Assembly: GCF_023008405.1 (NCBI RefSeq)
Contig: NZ_CP095376.1
Location: forward strand, 6,304,501-6,368,500
Source: Amycolatopsis sp. FBCC-B4732
GTDB lineage: Bacteria > Actinomycetota > Actinomycetes > Mycobacteriales > Pseudonocardiaceae
Reading direction: 5' to 3'
DNA length: 64,000 bases
A program made the position numbers and the translations under genes. Shown here piece by piece: positions 18,735 to 26,325 of the stretch. Numbering within the stretch: the first letter of the stretch is position 1; every line of letters starts with the position of its first letter. The notes under the pieces are model-generated. The model was not told the DNA's origin and searched no databases. It saw only the letters and a list, made by a program, of their open reading frames with translations.

Positions 18735-19673
18735 TCAGCAAGCCGCGGCCGGGTCTTCCTTCAGCGCGAAGCTGTCGTTGTCCCCGGCCGAAACGGCGAA
18801 CACCGGCCCGCACGAGATGGGCGCCGACTCGCCGACGAAGTTCGAGCCCCAGACGACGATGTCGCCGTTGGTCTTGTAGGCCACGTTGTGGTTGAACCCG
18901 GCGTCGACACCGGCCACGTCGGACAGTGCTTCCGGCGGCACCTCGATCTGGTGGAAGTTGTCGCGGCCCCACGCGTAAACCCGCCCGGCCTTCAGCGCCA
19001 GGCTGTGGTTGAACCCCGCGGAAACCGCCGTGACACCGGAAGAAAGCCCGGCCGGCACGGTCGTCTGGCCGTAGGTGTTGCTCCCCCAGGCCAGCACGCC
19101 GCCGTTCTTGAGCGCCAGGTTGTGGTCGCCACCGGCGGAAATCGCGGTGACGCCGGTGGTCGCCGACGCCGGCACGTCGGTCCGCGTCCCCCAGCTCACC
19201 ACCAGCCCGCCCTGCTTCAGCGCCAGGCTGTGCATGTTGGACGCGGAAATCGCGAGCACGCCGCTCGACACGGACGCGGGCAGGTTCGTCTGGCCGTACC
19301 AGTTGTTGCCCCAGGCGATGACCTTGCCGTTCTTCAGCGCCAGTTCGTGGCCCCAGCCCGACGCGATCTGGCTGACCCCGGAGGTCGCCGCGGCGGGGAT
19401 CTGGTTGGCGCCCCAGTTGTTCGCGCCCCACGCGAGGACCGCGCCGCCCTTCAGCGCCAGCGCCGTCGTGCTGCCCGCCGACACGGCGCTGACGCCGGTC
19501 AGCGCGTCCGGCGGCGGGATCGTGACGTCGTAATCCGGTTTGCCCCAGGCGATCACGCCGCCGACCGTGGCCGCGGACGCGGGCTGGGCGAGCGACGAGA
19601 CGGCCAGCGCCGCCGTCAACGCGAATGCGGCCCGCTTGAATGACACCCGTCCACAACGTGAAGAACCCGGCAC
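18735..19673 (-). CDS. Secreted BLIP-II-like / RCC1-type beta-propeller protein
   Basis: 312 residues with a signal peptide (VSSLAQPASA at the cleavage end) followed by about seven repeats. The pattern is PAxxSSGVxxISAGxxHxLALKxGxVxAWGxNxxGQ, for example LALKNGKVIAWG and NTYGQTTVPA. This matches the seven-bladed RCC1-like fold of beta-lactamase inhibitory protein II from Streptomyces, both in repeat wording and length. Inhibition of a beta-lactamase is not shown; the family may bind other secreted proteins. The start used (GTG, GAGG five bases upstream) is uncertain; a second GTG nine codons in is possible. Confidence 0.8.
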   Translation of the reverse strand: MPGSSRCGRVSFKRAAFALTAALAVSSLAQPASAATVGGVIAWGKPDYDVTIPPPDALTGVSAVSAGSTTALALKGGAVLAWGANNWGANQIPAAATSGVSQIASGWGHELALKNGKVIAWGNNWYGQTNLPASVSSGVLAISASNMHSLALKQGGLVVSWGTRTDVPASATTGVTAISAGGDHNLALKNGGVLAWGSNTYGQTTVPAGLSSGVTAVSAGFNHSLALKAGRVYAWGRDNFHQIEVPPEALSDVAGVDAGFNHNVAYKTNGDIVVWGSNFVGESAPISCGPVFAVSAGDNDSFALKEDPAAAC

Positions 19674-19860
19674 GATAGCCTCATTTCTCCGGTTACGTTA
19701 TCCGTGCTTGCCCCCGCAAGATCACAAATGGTAGACCGTAGCCTCCGGCGGATCTCCGCCGCGGGCGTTCTTTGTCACGATCCGCCAAATCCGGCGGTGC
19801 CCCTGCGCGGCTTCGCACAAGAATTCCGCGGCCCCCTCCCCCGGGTCACCCCTGCGGGGC

Positions 19861-19876
19861 CGGAACTCTTGTTCCG
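19861..19876. promoter_or_regulatory. Inverted repeat CGGAAC/GTTCCG in a divergent intergenic region
   Basis: CGGAACTCTTGTTCCG has perfect 6-base arms and lies in the 377-base divergent region between the BLIP-II-like gene and the secreted protein gene at 20051. It could be an operator for either. No convincing -35/-10 pair was identified, and the rest of 19674-20050 holds no gene. Confidence 0.35.
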
Positions 19877-20050
19877 TAGTGAACTGGCGAGTAGCCTCGA
19901 TTTCGGCAGATGGACCTCCACCTCGCACGCCGGTGAATCGCGTCCCGCCGCCCGGGGCAATCGGGGCGGGTGAAGCGATGGGGGATCAACGGCAGCGGGC
20001 AATCGATCAGCCAAAGCCGAGACTGAACTGAATCAAAGGAGATGACAGGC

Positions 20051-20689
20051 ATGTCCCGACTCAGCAGACTGTCCGCCGGTATCGCCACGACCGCGACCGC
20101 CATCGGTGCCATCGCGGTGCTGACCGCGGGCACCGCGGCCGCCGCCACGATCACCTACACCGCCGGCGGCACGGCGGGCATCACCTACAACTGCACCTTC
20201 CCCGGTATTTCGCCGCAGCCGGTCGCGATCACCGCGCACCTGGACGCGCCGAACTCCGTCGTGCACAGCACTTCCGTCACGCCGAGCAACGTCGGCGGCA
20301 CGGCGACGATCAGCGCGACCGTCCACTCGCTGCTGACCGCGGTCGGCTACGACGGCATCCGGGGCACCGCGACGGTGCCGGTGACGGTGTCGGCCGGCAC
20401 GCTGTCGCAGCCGTCGGCCACCGGGCTCAACATCCCGCAGGTCATCTACCCGACCGGCGGGCCGATCACGGTGAACATCTCGCAGGTCGCGACGTCCAGC
20501 ATCCCGACCTACACCGCCCCGGCCACCGCGGGCACCGCCACCCTGTCGCTGACCAGCGGGCTGTCGGCGAACCTGGAGTTCCACAAGAAGTCGACCAACA
20601 CCTGGTCGCCGTGGACGATGAACTGCACCCTCAAGGTGACCAGCCCGGCGCAGAACACCGCGTTCACCCCGAGCATCACCATCAGCTGA
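20051..20689 (+). CDS. Secreted protein, 'domain A' family (DUF6801-like), copy 1
   Basis: 212 residues: signal peptide ending LTAGTAAAA, then a beta-rich domain with two Cys in fixed contexts (ITYNCTFPGISP near the start, MNCTLKVTSPAQNTAF near the end). These probably form a disulfide. The core phrase LLTAVGYDGIRGTATV and FHKKSTNTWSPW recur in the copies at 22179 and 22739. The start at ATG 20051 is chosen because AAAGGAG lies nine bases upstream; the ATG at 20042 is too close. The pattern is like DUF6801 proteins of actinobacteria, but that identification is tentative. Function unknown. Confidence 0.75.
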   Translation: MSRLSRLSAGIATTATAIGAIAVLTAGTAAAATITYTAGGTAGITYNCTFPGISPQPVAITAHLDAPNSVVHSTSVTPSNVGGTATISATVHSLLTAVGYDGIRGTATVPVTVSAGTLSQPSATGLNIPQVIYPTGGPITVNISQVATSSIPTYTAPATAGTATLSLTSGLSANLEFHKKSTNTWSPWTMNCTLKVTSPAQNTAFTPSITIS

Positions 20690-20696
20690 CCGGGTT

Positions 20697-20728
20697 CCCG
20701 GTGCGGGCGGGCGCCCGCCCGCACCGGG
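20697..20728. terminator. Perfect 32-base GC palindrome after copy 1
   Basis: Sixteen bases, CCCGGTGCGGGCGGGC, are followed directly by their exact complement. It lies eight bases after a stop codon and 38 before the next start. It probably acts as a strong hairpin that terminates or attenuates between the two secreted-protein genes. Confidence 0.7.
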
Positions 20729-20765
20729 ACCACCCCGCCGCTTCCGCACGCACCCAGGGAAACCG

Positions 20766-22169
20766 ATGCCACGTCGAGTCCGGCCCCGCACCCTCACGAT
20801 CTCCGCGCTGGCAGGCGTCGGCCTGCTCTCCGCGGTGAACGGCGCGCTCACGGGAGTCGGCTCGGCCGCACCCGCGCCCGCGGTCCCGCCGGACACGAAG
20901 GCGGTGACGTCGGTTTCGGTGACGTGCCCGTTCGCGGACCCGCTCGGCGCCCGCGCGCTCACCGCCGAGACGTCGGCCACGCTGCCCGCCCAGGCGCGGA
21001 CCGGGGCTTCGCTGAAGCTCGGCGGCTTTTCCACGAAGCTCACCCTCCCCCGCGACGTCGCGCTGTCCTACCTCCCGGCCGGCACCACCGCCGGTTCGCT
21101 GGCGGGTGAGGTGCGGTTCGACCTCGCCGTGCACAAGGACGACCGCGCGGACAAGGTCCCCGTCACCCTCGCCGTGCCGGCCACCCCGCTGCCGGAGACC
21201 GGCGACGTCACCCTGACGGCCACCGGCACGGTGCCCGAGATCGCGCTGAACACCGTCGGGGCCGTCACCTTCGACGTCACCGCGCCGTCGCTCGCGCTCG
21301 CCGCCGTCCCGCCGCCCGCGGATCCCGCCGCGAAGCCGGTCGCGTGCGCGCTGGACGCCGGGCAGCCGACGACGCTGGGCAAGGTGATGGTGCTGCCCAA
21401 GGTCACGCCGGGCACGAAGGCGCAGCAGCAGGCCGCGGCCGCTGACGCACCCGGCCCCGGCGATCCCCCGACCGAAGACGAGTTCGCCGTCCCGCTGAGC
21501 CTGGTGACGATCCAGACCAAGTCGACGGTCCGGAAGCTCGGCGCGACCGTCATCGCCGATCCCGCGTTCCTGTTCAACGGGTTGTTCATCCTCAACCTGG
21601 TCGACGGCAGCTCGCGGGTCACCGGCTCGACGACGTTCAACCCGGCGACGGCGACGTTCCTCGGCTTCGGGTTCGTGCCGGTGACCGCGACCGTCGAGTT
21701 CCTGCCGGTGGACTGGCGCAACAGCAAGCTCATCGAGTTCGCCGGCGCGATCACGACCGACCCGGACACCGGAGCCACCTACCTGAACACGACGCTGCAG
21801 GTGATGGCGAAGCTGAGCAACGCGAAGGTCAACGGAGTCCCGCTGGACCTCGGGCCGGGGTGCGTGTCCGGCAAGCCGGTGACGCTGACCCTGAACGGCC
21901 CGTACGAGGCGTTCGGCGTCGGCCACATCCGCACCGACCCGGAGAAGGGCTTCGACCTCCCGGCGTTCACCGGCTGCGGTGCCGCCGGCCAGGACCTGAA
22001 CCCGCTGCTGACCGGGATGAGCTCGGGCGGCGGCAACCAGGCGTTCGTCGACACCTACAACCTGATCGTGTGCACCGATCCGGACCAGACCCAGTGCCCG
22101 GACGGCTCCACCGGGCCTCCGACGGGCTCCGCCGCGGCGAAGAAGGCGGCGGCCAAGAAACCGAACTGA
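20766..22169 (+). CDS. Two-domain secreted protein (domain A-like plus domain B)
   Basis: 467 residues with a signal peptide (AVNGALTGVGSAAPA), then an N-terminal half with VTCPFADPLGARALTAE that resembles DUF6801. A Pro/Ala linker near residues 180-200 and 215-235 follows. The C-terminal half (LGPGCVSGKPVTLTLNGPYE, then LPAFTGCG) is like the single-domain protein at 18046. The tail is Ala/Lys-rich (AAAKKAAAKKPN). No enzyme motif was seen. It seems to combine the two modules found separately in its neighbours. AGGGA precedes the ATG. Confidence 0.75.
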   Translation: MPRRVRPRTLTISALAGVGLLSAVNGALTGVGSAAPAPAVPPDTKAVTSVSVTCPFADPLGARALTAETSATLPAQARTGASLKLGGFSTKLTLPRDVALSYLPAGTTAGSLAGEVRFDLAVHKDDRADKVPVTLAVPATPLPETGDVTLTATGTVPEIALNTVGAVTFDVTAPSLALAAVPPPADPAAKPVACALDAGQPTTLGKVMVLPKVTPGTKAQQQAAAADAPGPGDPPTEDEFAVPLSLVTIQTKSTVRKLGATVIADPAFLFNGLFILNLVDGSSRVTGSTTFNPATATFLGFGFVPVTATVEFLPVDWRNSKLIEFAGAITTDPDTGATYLNTTLQVMAKLSNAKVNGVPLDLGPGCVSGKPVTLTLNGPYEAFGVGHIRTDPEKGFDLPAFTGCGAAGQDLNPLLTGMSSGGGNQAFVDTYNLIVCTDPDQTQCPDGSTGPPTGSAAAKKAAAKKPN

Positions 22170-22178
22170 GGGGATCAC

Positions 22179-22742
22179 ATGAGGATCGGACCGGCCACCG
22201 CGGCAGCGCTGCTCGTCACCGGCCTGACGGCGGGCACGGCGAACGCGACAGTCACGACGAACACGGGCGCGCTGACGTACACCTGCACGTTCCCGGGCGT
22301 CGCACCCCAGCCCACGACGCTCATGGCGCACCTGGACGTCACCGATCCCCACCCCGGCCAGCCGTTCACGGTCACGCCCTACGCCACGGTGGTGTACTCG
22401 GCCGCGGTGAAGTCGTTGCTGGGTGCGCTCGGCTACGACCAGGTGCGCGGCTCGATCAGCACGACGTTCAGCGTGAGCGACGCGACCCCGGCGGCTGGCG
22501 TGCTCTCGGGCGCTTTCCCCGCGAACCCGTTCACGAGCGGCTCGGTGATCGGTTCGCCCCAGGTGTTCACCGCCGGCGCGGCGGGCTCCGTCGGCTTCGC
22601 GATGGGCACGGGCATCAGCGAATCCCTGGAGCTCCACAAGAAGTCGACCGGGACGTGGACGCCCTGGTCGTCGAGTTGCACCCTCAAGGTGACGAGCCCG
22701 GCGCAGAACACGGCGTTCAGCCCGAGCATCGCGATCTCATGA
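22179..22742 (+). CDS. Secreted protein, 'domain A' family, copy 2
   Basis: 187 residues: signal peptide (AALLVTGLTAGTANA) and a domain closely matching copy 1, with LTYTCTFPGVAPQPTTLMAH, LLGALGYDQVRGS, LHKKSTGTWTPW and SCTLKVTSPAQNTAFSPSI. Two Cys are conserved. It starts nine bases after the 467-residue gene and overlaps copy 3 by four bases (ATGA), so the three are one transcription unit. Function unknown. Confidence 0.78.
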   Translation: MRIGPATAAALLVTGLTAGTANATVTTNTGALTYTCTFPGVAPQPTTLMAHLDVTDPHPGQPFTVTPYATVVYSAAVKSLLGALGYDQVRGSISTTFSVSDATPAAGVLSGAFPANPFTSGSVIGSPQVFTAGAAGSVGFAMGTGISESLELHKKSTGTWTPWSSSCTLKVTSPAQNTAFSPSIAIS

Positions 22743-23314
22743 GGACCGGGGCCGCCCTCGCGGCAGCACTCCTCCTCACCGGCCTGACCGCGGTGCCGGC
22801 CCACGCCGGGACGACGACCGCCCGGACCGGCACGCTCACCTACAGCTGCACGTACCCGGGCGTCGCCCCGCTGACGTCGACGTTCGCCGGCTCGCTCACG
22901 GCCCCCGACCCGGTTTCGTCCGGGTACCCCTTCACGGTCAGCGGGATCCAGCTGAGCCACGTGCTGAGCCCGGCGGTCCGCTCGCTCTTCGTCGCGGCCG
23001 GCTACGACCGGGTGCGAGGCTCCTTCGCGGCCACGATCACCGCGACGAACGCGAACCCGGCCGCGGCGCCGATCACCGGCAGCGTCCCCGAGCAGTCCAT
23101 CACGAACAGCGGCTCGCTCACCTTCACCGAGCAGGCCCCCGACGTCACGTTCACCGCGGGCACCCCGGGCTCGATCGTGTTCGGGCTGGGCACGCCGATC
23201 ACCGAATCCCTGCAGTTCCACAAGAAGACGGCCGACGCGTGGCTACCGATGCAGTCGGTCTGCACACCGCGGTCCCCGGGCACCGCCTTCCAGCCGGGGA
23301 TCACCGTCCTCTGA
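22739..23314 (+). CDS. Secreted protein, 'domain A' family, copy 3
   Basis: 191 residues with signal peptide (LLLTGLTAVPAHA) and the family motifs LTYSCTYPGVAPLTSTFAG, LFVAAGYDRVRGSF, LQFHKKTADAWLPM and a second Cys in SVCTPRSPGTAFQPGITVL. It is the most diverged intact copy: the Cys-proximal TLK motif is replaced. The ATG lies within an ATGA overlap with copy 2. Confidence 0.78.
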   Translation: MRTGAALAAALLLTGLTAVPAHAGTTTARTGTLTYSCTYPGVAPLTSTFAGSLTAPDPVSSGYPFTVSGIQLSHVLSPAVRSLFVAAGYDRVRGSFAATITATNANPAAAPITGSVPEQSITNSGSLTFTEQAPDVTFTAGTPGSIVFGLGTPITESLQFHKKTADAWLPMQSVCTPRSPGTAFQPGITVL

Positions 23315-23325
23315 GCGGAGGAGCC

Positions 23326-23651
23326 GTGAGAGCACACCGCACGCTGCCCCTGGCCGTCGCGACGGCCGCCGTCCTGGCCTGGTTCACCGGTCCGGTGGCA
23401 GCGGGACCCTCGTGATCACCGCGACGAACACCCTCCCCGCCACCGCGAATGTCGGCGTCGTGATCCCGCAGGTGTTCTGGGACCCGCTCAACCGGGCCTT
23501 CTGCTTCCGGGCACCGGCCCGGCGGCGTTCACCGCGGGCTCGCCGGGGTCCGCTACGCCCCCCAAGCCACGCCGTTCTCACTTGCGATCGAGCTTCACCG
23601 CCAACCCGGTGCAGAACCGCTGCTTCAGCCCCACCGTGGTGGTGACGAGAC
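23326..23651 (+). pseudogene. Decayed fourth copy of the 'domain A' family
   Basis: A GTG preceded by GCGGAGGAG opens a normal signal peptide (LPLAVATAAVLAW to PVAAGPS) that stops after 29 codons. In another frame directly after it come VITATNTLPATANVGVVIPQ, resembling the middle of copies 1 and 3. After further frame changes SLAIELHRQP and VQNRCFSPTVVV match the LELHKKST and QNTAFSPSI ends of the family. The Cys-bearing first third is deleted and at least two frameshifts are needed to read the rest. It is therefore a remnant, about 325 of the expected 570 bases. Confidence 0.75.
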
Positions 23652-23654
23652 CAC

Positions 23655-24932
23655 TCAGTTGGGCGTCCACTGTGGACGCCCGGCCCCGGTGCGCGGCGAC
23701 GGCAGCAGGTCGCTCACCGGGTACCGCAGCGGGAGCGGGGCCGCGCCCGCGCGCAACGCCAGCTCCATCTCGAAGCGGGCCGCCGGGTCGCGGAGGCTGT
23801 CGCCGAACGTCGCCTGGAGCTGGCGCATCCGGTAGCGGACCGTCTGGGGGTGGACGCCGAGGCGTTCCGCGATCTCCACCACGTTGCCCTGGCTGTCCAG
23901 CCACGCCCGCAGCGTCTCCAGGAGGCGCTCCTGCTGCTTGCCCGTCATGTCCGCCAGCGGCGCGAACAACCGGTGCCGCAGCGTGCCGACCAGGCCGGCG
24001 TCGGAGTTGACCAGCAGCGTCGCCAGGTGCTCTTCCGCGCGCAGCACCGGCCGCGGGGCCAGCACGCCGCGTTCGGTCAGCTGGAGCGCGTTCCGGGCCC
24101 ACCGCAGGGAATCCGCCACCGACGTGAGCGGGACGCACGGTCCGATCGAGAGGCGGCAGTCCGGCAGGGCCACCTGCAGGGCCGCCAGGCGCGGGGCGCT
24201 CAGCTCGCCCGGCACCACCAGTTTCGGGTCCGCGGTGTCGAGTTCGGCGAGGACGTCCGCGTCCAGCCCGGCGTGGCGGCGGGCCGGGGCGACGCCGCCC
24301 GCGGGGCAGACCGCCACCGGGGTCGCGTCGGCCGGGACCGGCCAGCCGATCAGCTGGGCCAGCTCGGCGATCGCCTTGGGCGACGCGGGCGGGGTCTCGA
24401 GGATCAGGTGGAGCAGCTTGCGGCGCCACGTTTCCAGCGCACCCGCCGTGCGCGCCTTCGCCTCCAGGTAGCCGTCGAGCGCGACGGAGGCGAGTTCGTC
24501 CATGAACGCCAGCATCGCGTCGGCCAGCTGGGACATCACCGCCGACGAGAGCCCGCTTCGCCGTCCCACGCGCATGATCCGCCGCCACGACACGCGCGCG
24601 CCGACCCGGTACGCCGACTGCAGCGTGTCGAGGCTGCGGCCCTCGCGCATTTCGTTCTGCCCCAGCCGGTGGTGCACCTCGTGGGACTGCTCCTTCGACA
24701 CCGTCGGATCGGCGATCTGCGCGACGAACAACGTGATCGCGTACTCGACGCCGGCGCGGATCGACTTGCCGTAGGGCCCGTCGAGCGGGCGGGCGTAGGC
24801 GGGGATGGTCGCGCGGATCTCGTCGACGATCTCCGCGGCGAGGCTGCCCAGCTCCGGGCGCAGGATGTCCGCGAGCTTGCGGGGCAGTGCGGCCGGTGGC
24901 GCAGCGTGTTCGAATCCGCGCTCCACCGTCAT
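23655..24932 (-). CDS. PucR/CdaR-type transcriptional regulator
   Basis: 425 residues. An N-terminal alpha-helical sensor-like region (RsbRD-like, with HHRLGQNEMREGRSLDTLQS) is followed by a GGDEF-like PucR middle region. A C-terminal PucR helix-turn-helix (IAERLGVHPQTVRYRMRQLQ, about residues 355-390) ends the protein. The ATG at 24932 has AAGGAG five bases upstream. It points at the secreted-protein cluster from the far side and its own promoter carries TTGTCA/TGACAA sites that also occur upstream of the mce operon. It is a candidate regulator of the whole 8-24 kb block, by inference. Confidence 0.8.
   Translation of the reverse strand: MTVERGFEHAAPPAALPRKLADILRPELGSLAAEIVDEIRATIPAYARPLDGPYGKSIRAGVEYAITLFVAQIADPTVSKEQSHEVHHRLGQNEMREGRSLDTLQSAYRVGARVSWRRIMRVGRRSGLSSAVMSQLADAMLAFMDELASVALDGYLEAKARTAGALETWRRKLLHLILETPPASPKAIAELAQLIGWPVPADATPVAVCPAGGVAPARRHAGLDADVLAELDTADPKLVVPGELSAPRLAALQVALPDCRLSIGPCVPLTSVADSLRWARNALQLTERGVLAPRPVLRAEEHLATLLVNSDAGLVGTLRHRLFAPLADMTGKQQERLLETLRAWLDSQGNVVEIAERLGVHPQTVRYRMRQLQATFGDSLRDPAARFEMELALRAGAAPLPLRYPVSDLLPSPRTGAGRPQWTPN
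23661..23681. repeat. Perfect palindrome in the last codons of the PucR gene
   Basis: GGGCGTCCAC, one T, then GTGGACGCCC. It encodes the final residues (RPQWTPN region) and ends just before the stop on the minus strand. It could act as the terminator of this gene while also facing the pseudogene. Confidence 0.5.
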
Positions 24933-25068
24933 CGCAGCTCCTTCGCTCCGCCCCCGGACTCCGGCGCGCGCACGCGCGACCGGGTACCCCGCACCTGAAG
25001 CGGGGTGACAACGGACACATCGAAAAACTAACGCCGAACGTGTCACTCGAATGAGAGGAAACCGATTT

Positions 25069-25120
25069 CTTGTCATTTTTGTGACAAGTTCACGAGACCT
25101 GCCTGCGAAACGCTGACAAG
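25069..25120. promoter_or_regulatory. Candidate operator upstream of the PucR-type gene
   Basis: Inverted repeat CTTGTCA (25069-25075) and TGACAAG (25082-25088) with a 6-base spacer, followed by CGCTGACAAGTAC near 25111-25123. The half-site matches those before the mce operon (8001-8038). Located 137 bases before the regulator start, in the 306-base divergent gap to the membrane protein gene. No other element was recognised in this gap apart from the palindrome at 25201. Confidence 0.45.
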
Positions 25121-25200
25121 TACCCCGCCGACTGCACCTTCACGTGCATACGAACGGCCGTACCCGCGACGGGCGGCTCGCGCTGCGGCCACCCGGCGTG

Positions 25201-25224
25201 CTTGTATCGTGTGGTTGATACAAG
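25201..25224. promoter_or_regulatory. Probable GntR/YtrA operator
   Basis: Perfect 8-base arms CTTGTATC and GATACAAG with an 8-base spacer. It abuts the GAGGAGG ribosome binding site of the following gene, whose partner encodes a YtrA-type repressor. Position and symmetry fit autorepression by steric block of the promoter. Confidence 0.65.
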
Positions 25225-25238
25225 CGAGGAGGTTCGGC

Positions 25239-25934
25239 ATGCCGTGGGACAACGTGCTGGCGGTCGCGCTCTTGGGCGGGCTGATCGGGCTGGCGATCCT
25301 GATCGTGCTCTGGCCGGGCGAGAAGCACGGCAAGCGCTTGCTCGAACGCTGGGGCGTCCCCGGCCCGGACGCCGAGGAGGTCGCGCTGGCCGTCCGGTAC
25401 CTGAAACGGCGCCGGCTCTGGTACCCGTGGCTCTTCCTGGCGCTGCCGCCGCTGTTCGACGACACGACGACGGGCTCGCTCGTGGCCACGCTGCTGCTCG
25501 GCGGCCTGATCGCCGAGCTGCTGGCCCAGCGGCCCGCCCGCGGCCCGCGGCGGGAAGCCGACCTGGCCCCGCGCACGCTGACGGCGATCGCCCCGGCCTG
25601 GGTGCTCGTGCTCGGCGCGCTGGCGGCCGCCGGGTCGGTCGTGCACCTCGCCGTGACGGCCCAGTGGAAGTTCCTCGCGCTCGCGGTGGGCACGGTGGTG
25701 CTCTGCGCGGCGATCACGGCGCTGGCCGTCCGCCGTCCGTCGGCCGGCGCGGCGCGGGCCGACCTGGCGCTGCGCTGCCGCAGCGCGCGGGTGGCGATCG
25801 GACTGGGCATCGGCGGGGTGACGGCGCTCGGCTGGCCGGGCGGCGACCTGGCGTCGTTCCTGGTGGTCGTGGCGGGCCTGGCCGCGTTCCTGGCGGTGAC
25901 GGCCCCGCTGAAACGGCTCCCGGCGGCGGCGTGA
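25239..25934 (+). CDS. Multi-pass membrane protein of unknown function
   Basis: 231 residues with about six hydrophobic segments (LAVALLGGLIGLAILIVLWP near the start, FLVVVAGLAAFLAVTAPL near the end) and no recognised family motif. The ATG has GAGGAGG six bases upstream. It overlaps the GntR-type gene by four bases (GTGA), a pairing typical of YtrA-type regulators with the membrane protein or transporter they control. Confidence 0.7.
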   Translation: MPWDNVLAVALLGGLIGLAILIVLWPGEKHGKRLLERWGVPGPDAEEVALAVRYLKRRRLWYPWLFLALPPLFDDTTTGSLVATLLLGGLIAELLAQRPARGPRREADLAPRTLTAIAPAWVLVLGALAAAGSVVHLAVTAQWKFLALAVGTVVLCAAITALAVRRPSAGAARADLALRCRSARVAIGLGIGGVTALGWPGGDLASFLVVVAGLAAFLAVTAPLKRLPAAA

Positions 25935-26290
25935 AGATCGTCGTCGACACCGAAAACGGGCTGGCTCCCTGGCGGCAGGTGCACGACCAGGTGGTCCACG
26001 CGGTGACGACGGGGGCGCTGGCGGAGGGCACGCGGCTGCCGCCGATCCGCCAGCTGGCGCGGGACCTCGGGCTGGCGTCGGGCACGGTGGCGCGCGCGTA
26101 CCGCGAGCTGGAGGCGGCGGGCTGGGTGACGACGGCCCGCGCCCGCGGCACGGTGGTCACCGTCCCGCCCGGCCGCCCGGCCCCGGCGGAGCTGCTCCTC
26201 GCCGCGGCCACGGCGTACCTGACCCAGGCCCGCGACCTCGGCGCCGACCTGGACACCGCGATCAACGCCCTCCGCGCGGCCTGGTCGTGA
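25931..26290 (+). CDS. Short GntR-family (YtrA-type) regulator
   Basis: 119 residues. A winged helix-turn-helix occupies residues 10-75 (RLPPIRQLARDLGLASGTVA, RAYRELEAAGWV) and only about 40 residues follow, the size of the YtrA subgroup that lacks a large effector domain. It is translated by GTGA overlap with the membrane protein gene. The perfect palindrome at 25201-25224 is its likely site. Confidence 0.85.
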   Translation: MKIVVDTENGLAPWRQVHDQVVHAVTTGALAEGTRLPPIRQLARDLGLASGTVARAYRELEAAGWVTTARARGTVVTVPPGRPAPAELLLAAATAYLTQARDLGADLDTAINALRAAWS

Positions 26291-26325
26291 GTGTTCAGGG
26301 CGGTCAGGACCGCTCTAAACACTCA
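26287..26325. terminator. Bidirectional terminator built into two convergent stops
   Basis: The arms GTGAGTGTT and (A)ACACTCAC, with an inner CGGTC/GACCG pair, span the stop codons of the GntR gene (plus) and the arginase-like gene (minus). The hairpin therefore encodes the last residues of the latter and serves both directions. Confidence 0.7.
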
